Source: CAWHYG01 sp963833505
GTDB lineage: Bacteria > Eisenbacteria > RBG-16-71-46 > CAIMUX01
Length of the DNA: 64,000 nt
Assembly (NCBI GenBank): GCA_963833505.1
Contig: CAWHYG010000005.1
Location: forward strand, 640,037 to 704,036
Direction of reading: 5' to 3'
Shown here: positions 63,569 through 64,000 of the stretch, piece by piece
Layout of the letters: the number at the start of each line of letters is the position of its first letter
How positions within the stretch are numbered: position 1 is the stretch's first letter
Translations under genes and position numbers: made by a program
Notes under the pieces: generated by a model
What the model saw: only the letters and a program-made list of their open reading frames with translations
What the model was told of the DNA's origin: nothing
Databases searched by the model: none

Positions 63569-64000
63569 GTGAAAATCACGGGGCTGTCGATTGGAATTCT
63601 CGTCATGGTGCCTACACTCGCGCTGGCCGGCCCGAACGCCGGCGGGGTGCTTCTCGTACACTCTGCAAACCTCGTCCTCGGACAACCGAGCGAATGCGGT
63701 CTCGGGGTCGCTCCAGACTCGTGCGGTGGAGTCGTAGCGGAGATCGACAACTCGAGCCCCGATTCGCTCAGGGTCTGGAAGGTCTACGCCGCCTTCCCGC
63801 CAGGGTCCAGTCCACGCCTCAAGGGTCTGACATTTGGCATCGATTACGACGACTCCTACGGGGACTCCACCGGAGTCGTCATCCGCGCGCTCGGTCCCTG
63901 TGCGGACTTCCAGCTTGCCATGAACGGCTGGCCGGGCGACAGCACTGGCACCTCCATCTTGTGGAACAGCGCCCAGACCGGCCTGATGACCGAGTGCTAC
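63569..64000 (+). CDS. Secreted protein of unknown function (3' end beyond the window)
   Basis: GTG 63569 with GGAGGG 4 nt upstream starts a signal peptide (KITGLSIGILVMVPTLALAG). The mature part has several Cys (SECGLGVAPDSCGG, GPCADF) and an Ig-like or cadherin-like beta pattern (VWKVYAAFPPGSSPRLKGLT). The frame is open to the window edge (144 codons). No domain is recognised. Its style matches the other exported Cys-containing proteins of this genome. Confidence 0.7.
   Translation, partial: MKITGLSIGILVMVPTLALAGPNAGGVLLVHSANLVLGQPSECGLGVAPDSCGGVVAEIDNSSPDSLRVWKVYAAFPPGSSPRLKGLTFGIDYDDSYGDSTGVVIRALGPCADFQLAMNGWPGDSTGTSILWNSAQTGLMTECY

Overview
The window is 64 kb of high-GC DNA with short intergenic gaps. 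It suggests an uncultured aerobic Gram-negative bacterium of the Eisenbacteria / FCB / Acidobacteria kind. The basis is inference from gene content: alternative complex III genes, secreted FG-GAP/VCBS propeller proteins ending in a FlgD-like tail, a GH57-DUF4912-GH57 alpha-glucan cluster, and an ECF sigma/anti-sigma operon with exported partners. No rRNA, tRNA or CRISPR array was recognised by eye.

About 1-40 kb is the ordinary chromosome. From the left: actA and a truncated actB of alternative complex III on the minus strand, with a readable promoter just downstream of a 19-bp minisatellite; a PglC/PglD-like sugar transferase and acetyltransferase pair; an acyl carrier protein with an acyl-AMP ligase; an overlapping alpha-glucan operon (GH57/DUF3536, DUF4912, GH57 branching-enzyme type); a large VCBS protein; a PAS-GGDEF protein; a rhodanese-methyltransferase fusion; a BaiN-like flavoprotein; a big lipoprotein; the ECF sigma operon; a divergent RelA/SpoT-like protein with a lipoate-ligase-like neighbour; a tricorn protease; rsgA behind a strong promoter and a short leader ORF; a second VCBS protein; and a beta-helix protein.

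About 40-62 kb is an accessory region full of mobile DNA and broken genes. It holds a group II intron; a chimeric istB/rsgA scar; a frameshifted lipoprotein; an M48 peptidase; an IS21 element with two accessory ORFs; a phage terminase fragment; a tyrosine recombinase; two arrays of short iterated repeats; a DUF6933 gene; a restriction-modification gene disabled by an ISL3 insertion (with a perfect 8-bp target duplication) and again by an amber codon in its NPPY motif; an ASCH-domain gene; an IS66-type element carrying a DruA-like DUF4338 gene; and a partial plus a complete copy of an rve transposase. I read this as a decayed defence island. The last 1.8 kb is mostly without genes and ends in the start of a secreted protein.

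The best candidates for something undescribed are the RelA/SpoT-like protein (28.2-29.5 kb) with its hairpin repeats and LplA-like neighbour, the 32-bp-spaced iteron array at 49.7 kb, and the rsgA leader region at 34.9-35.1 kb.
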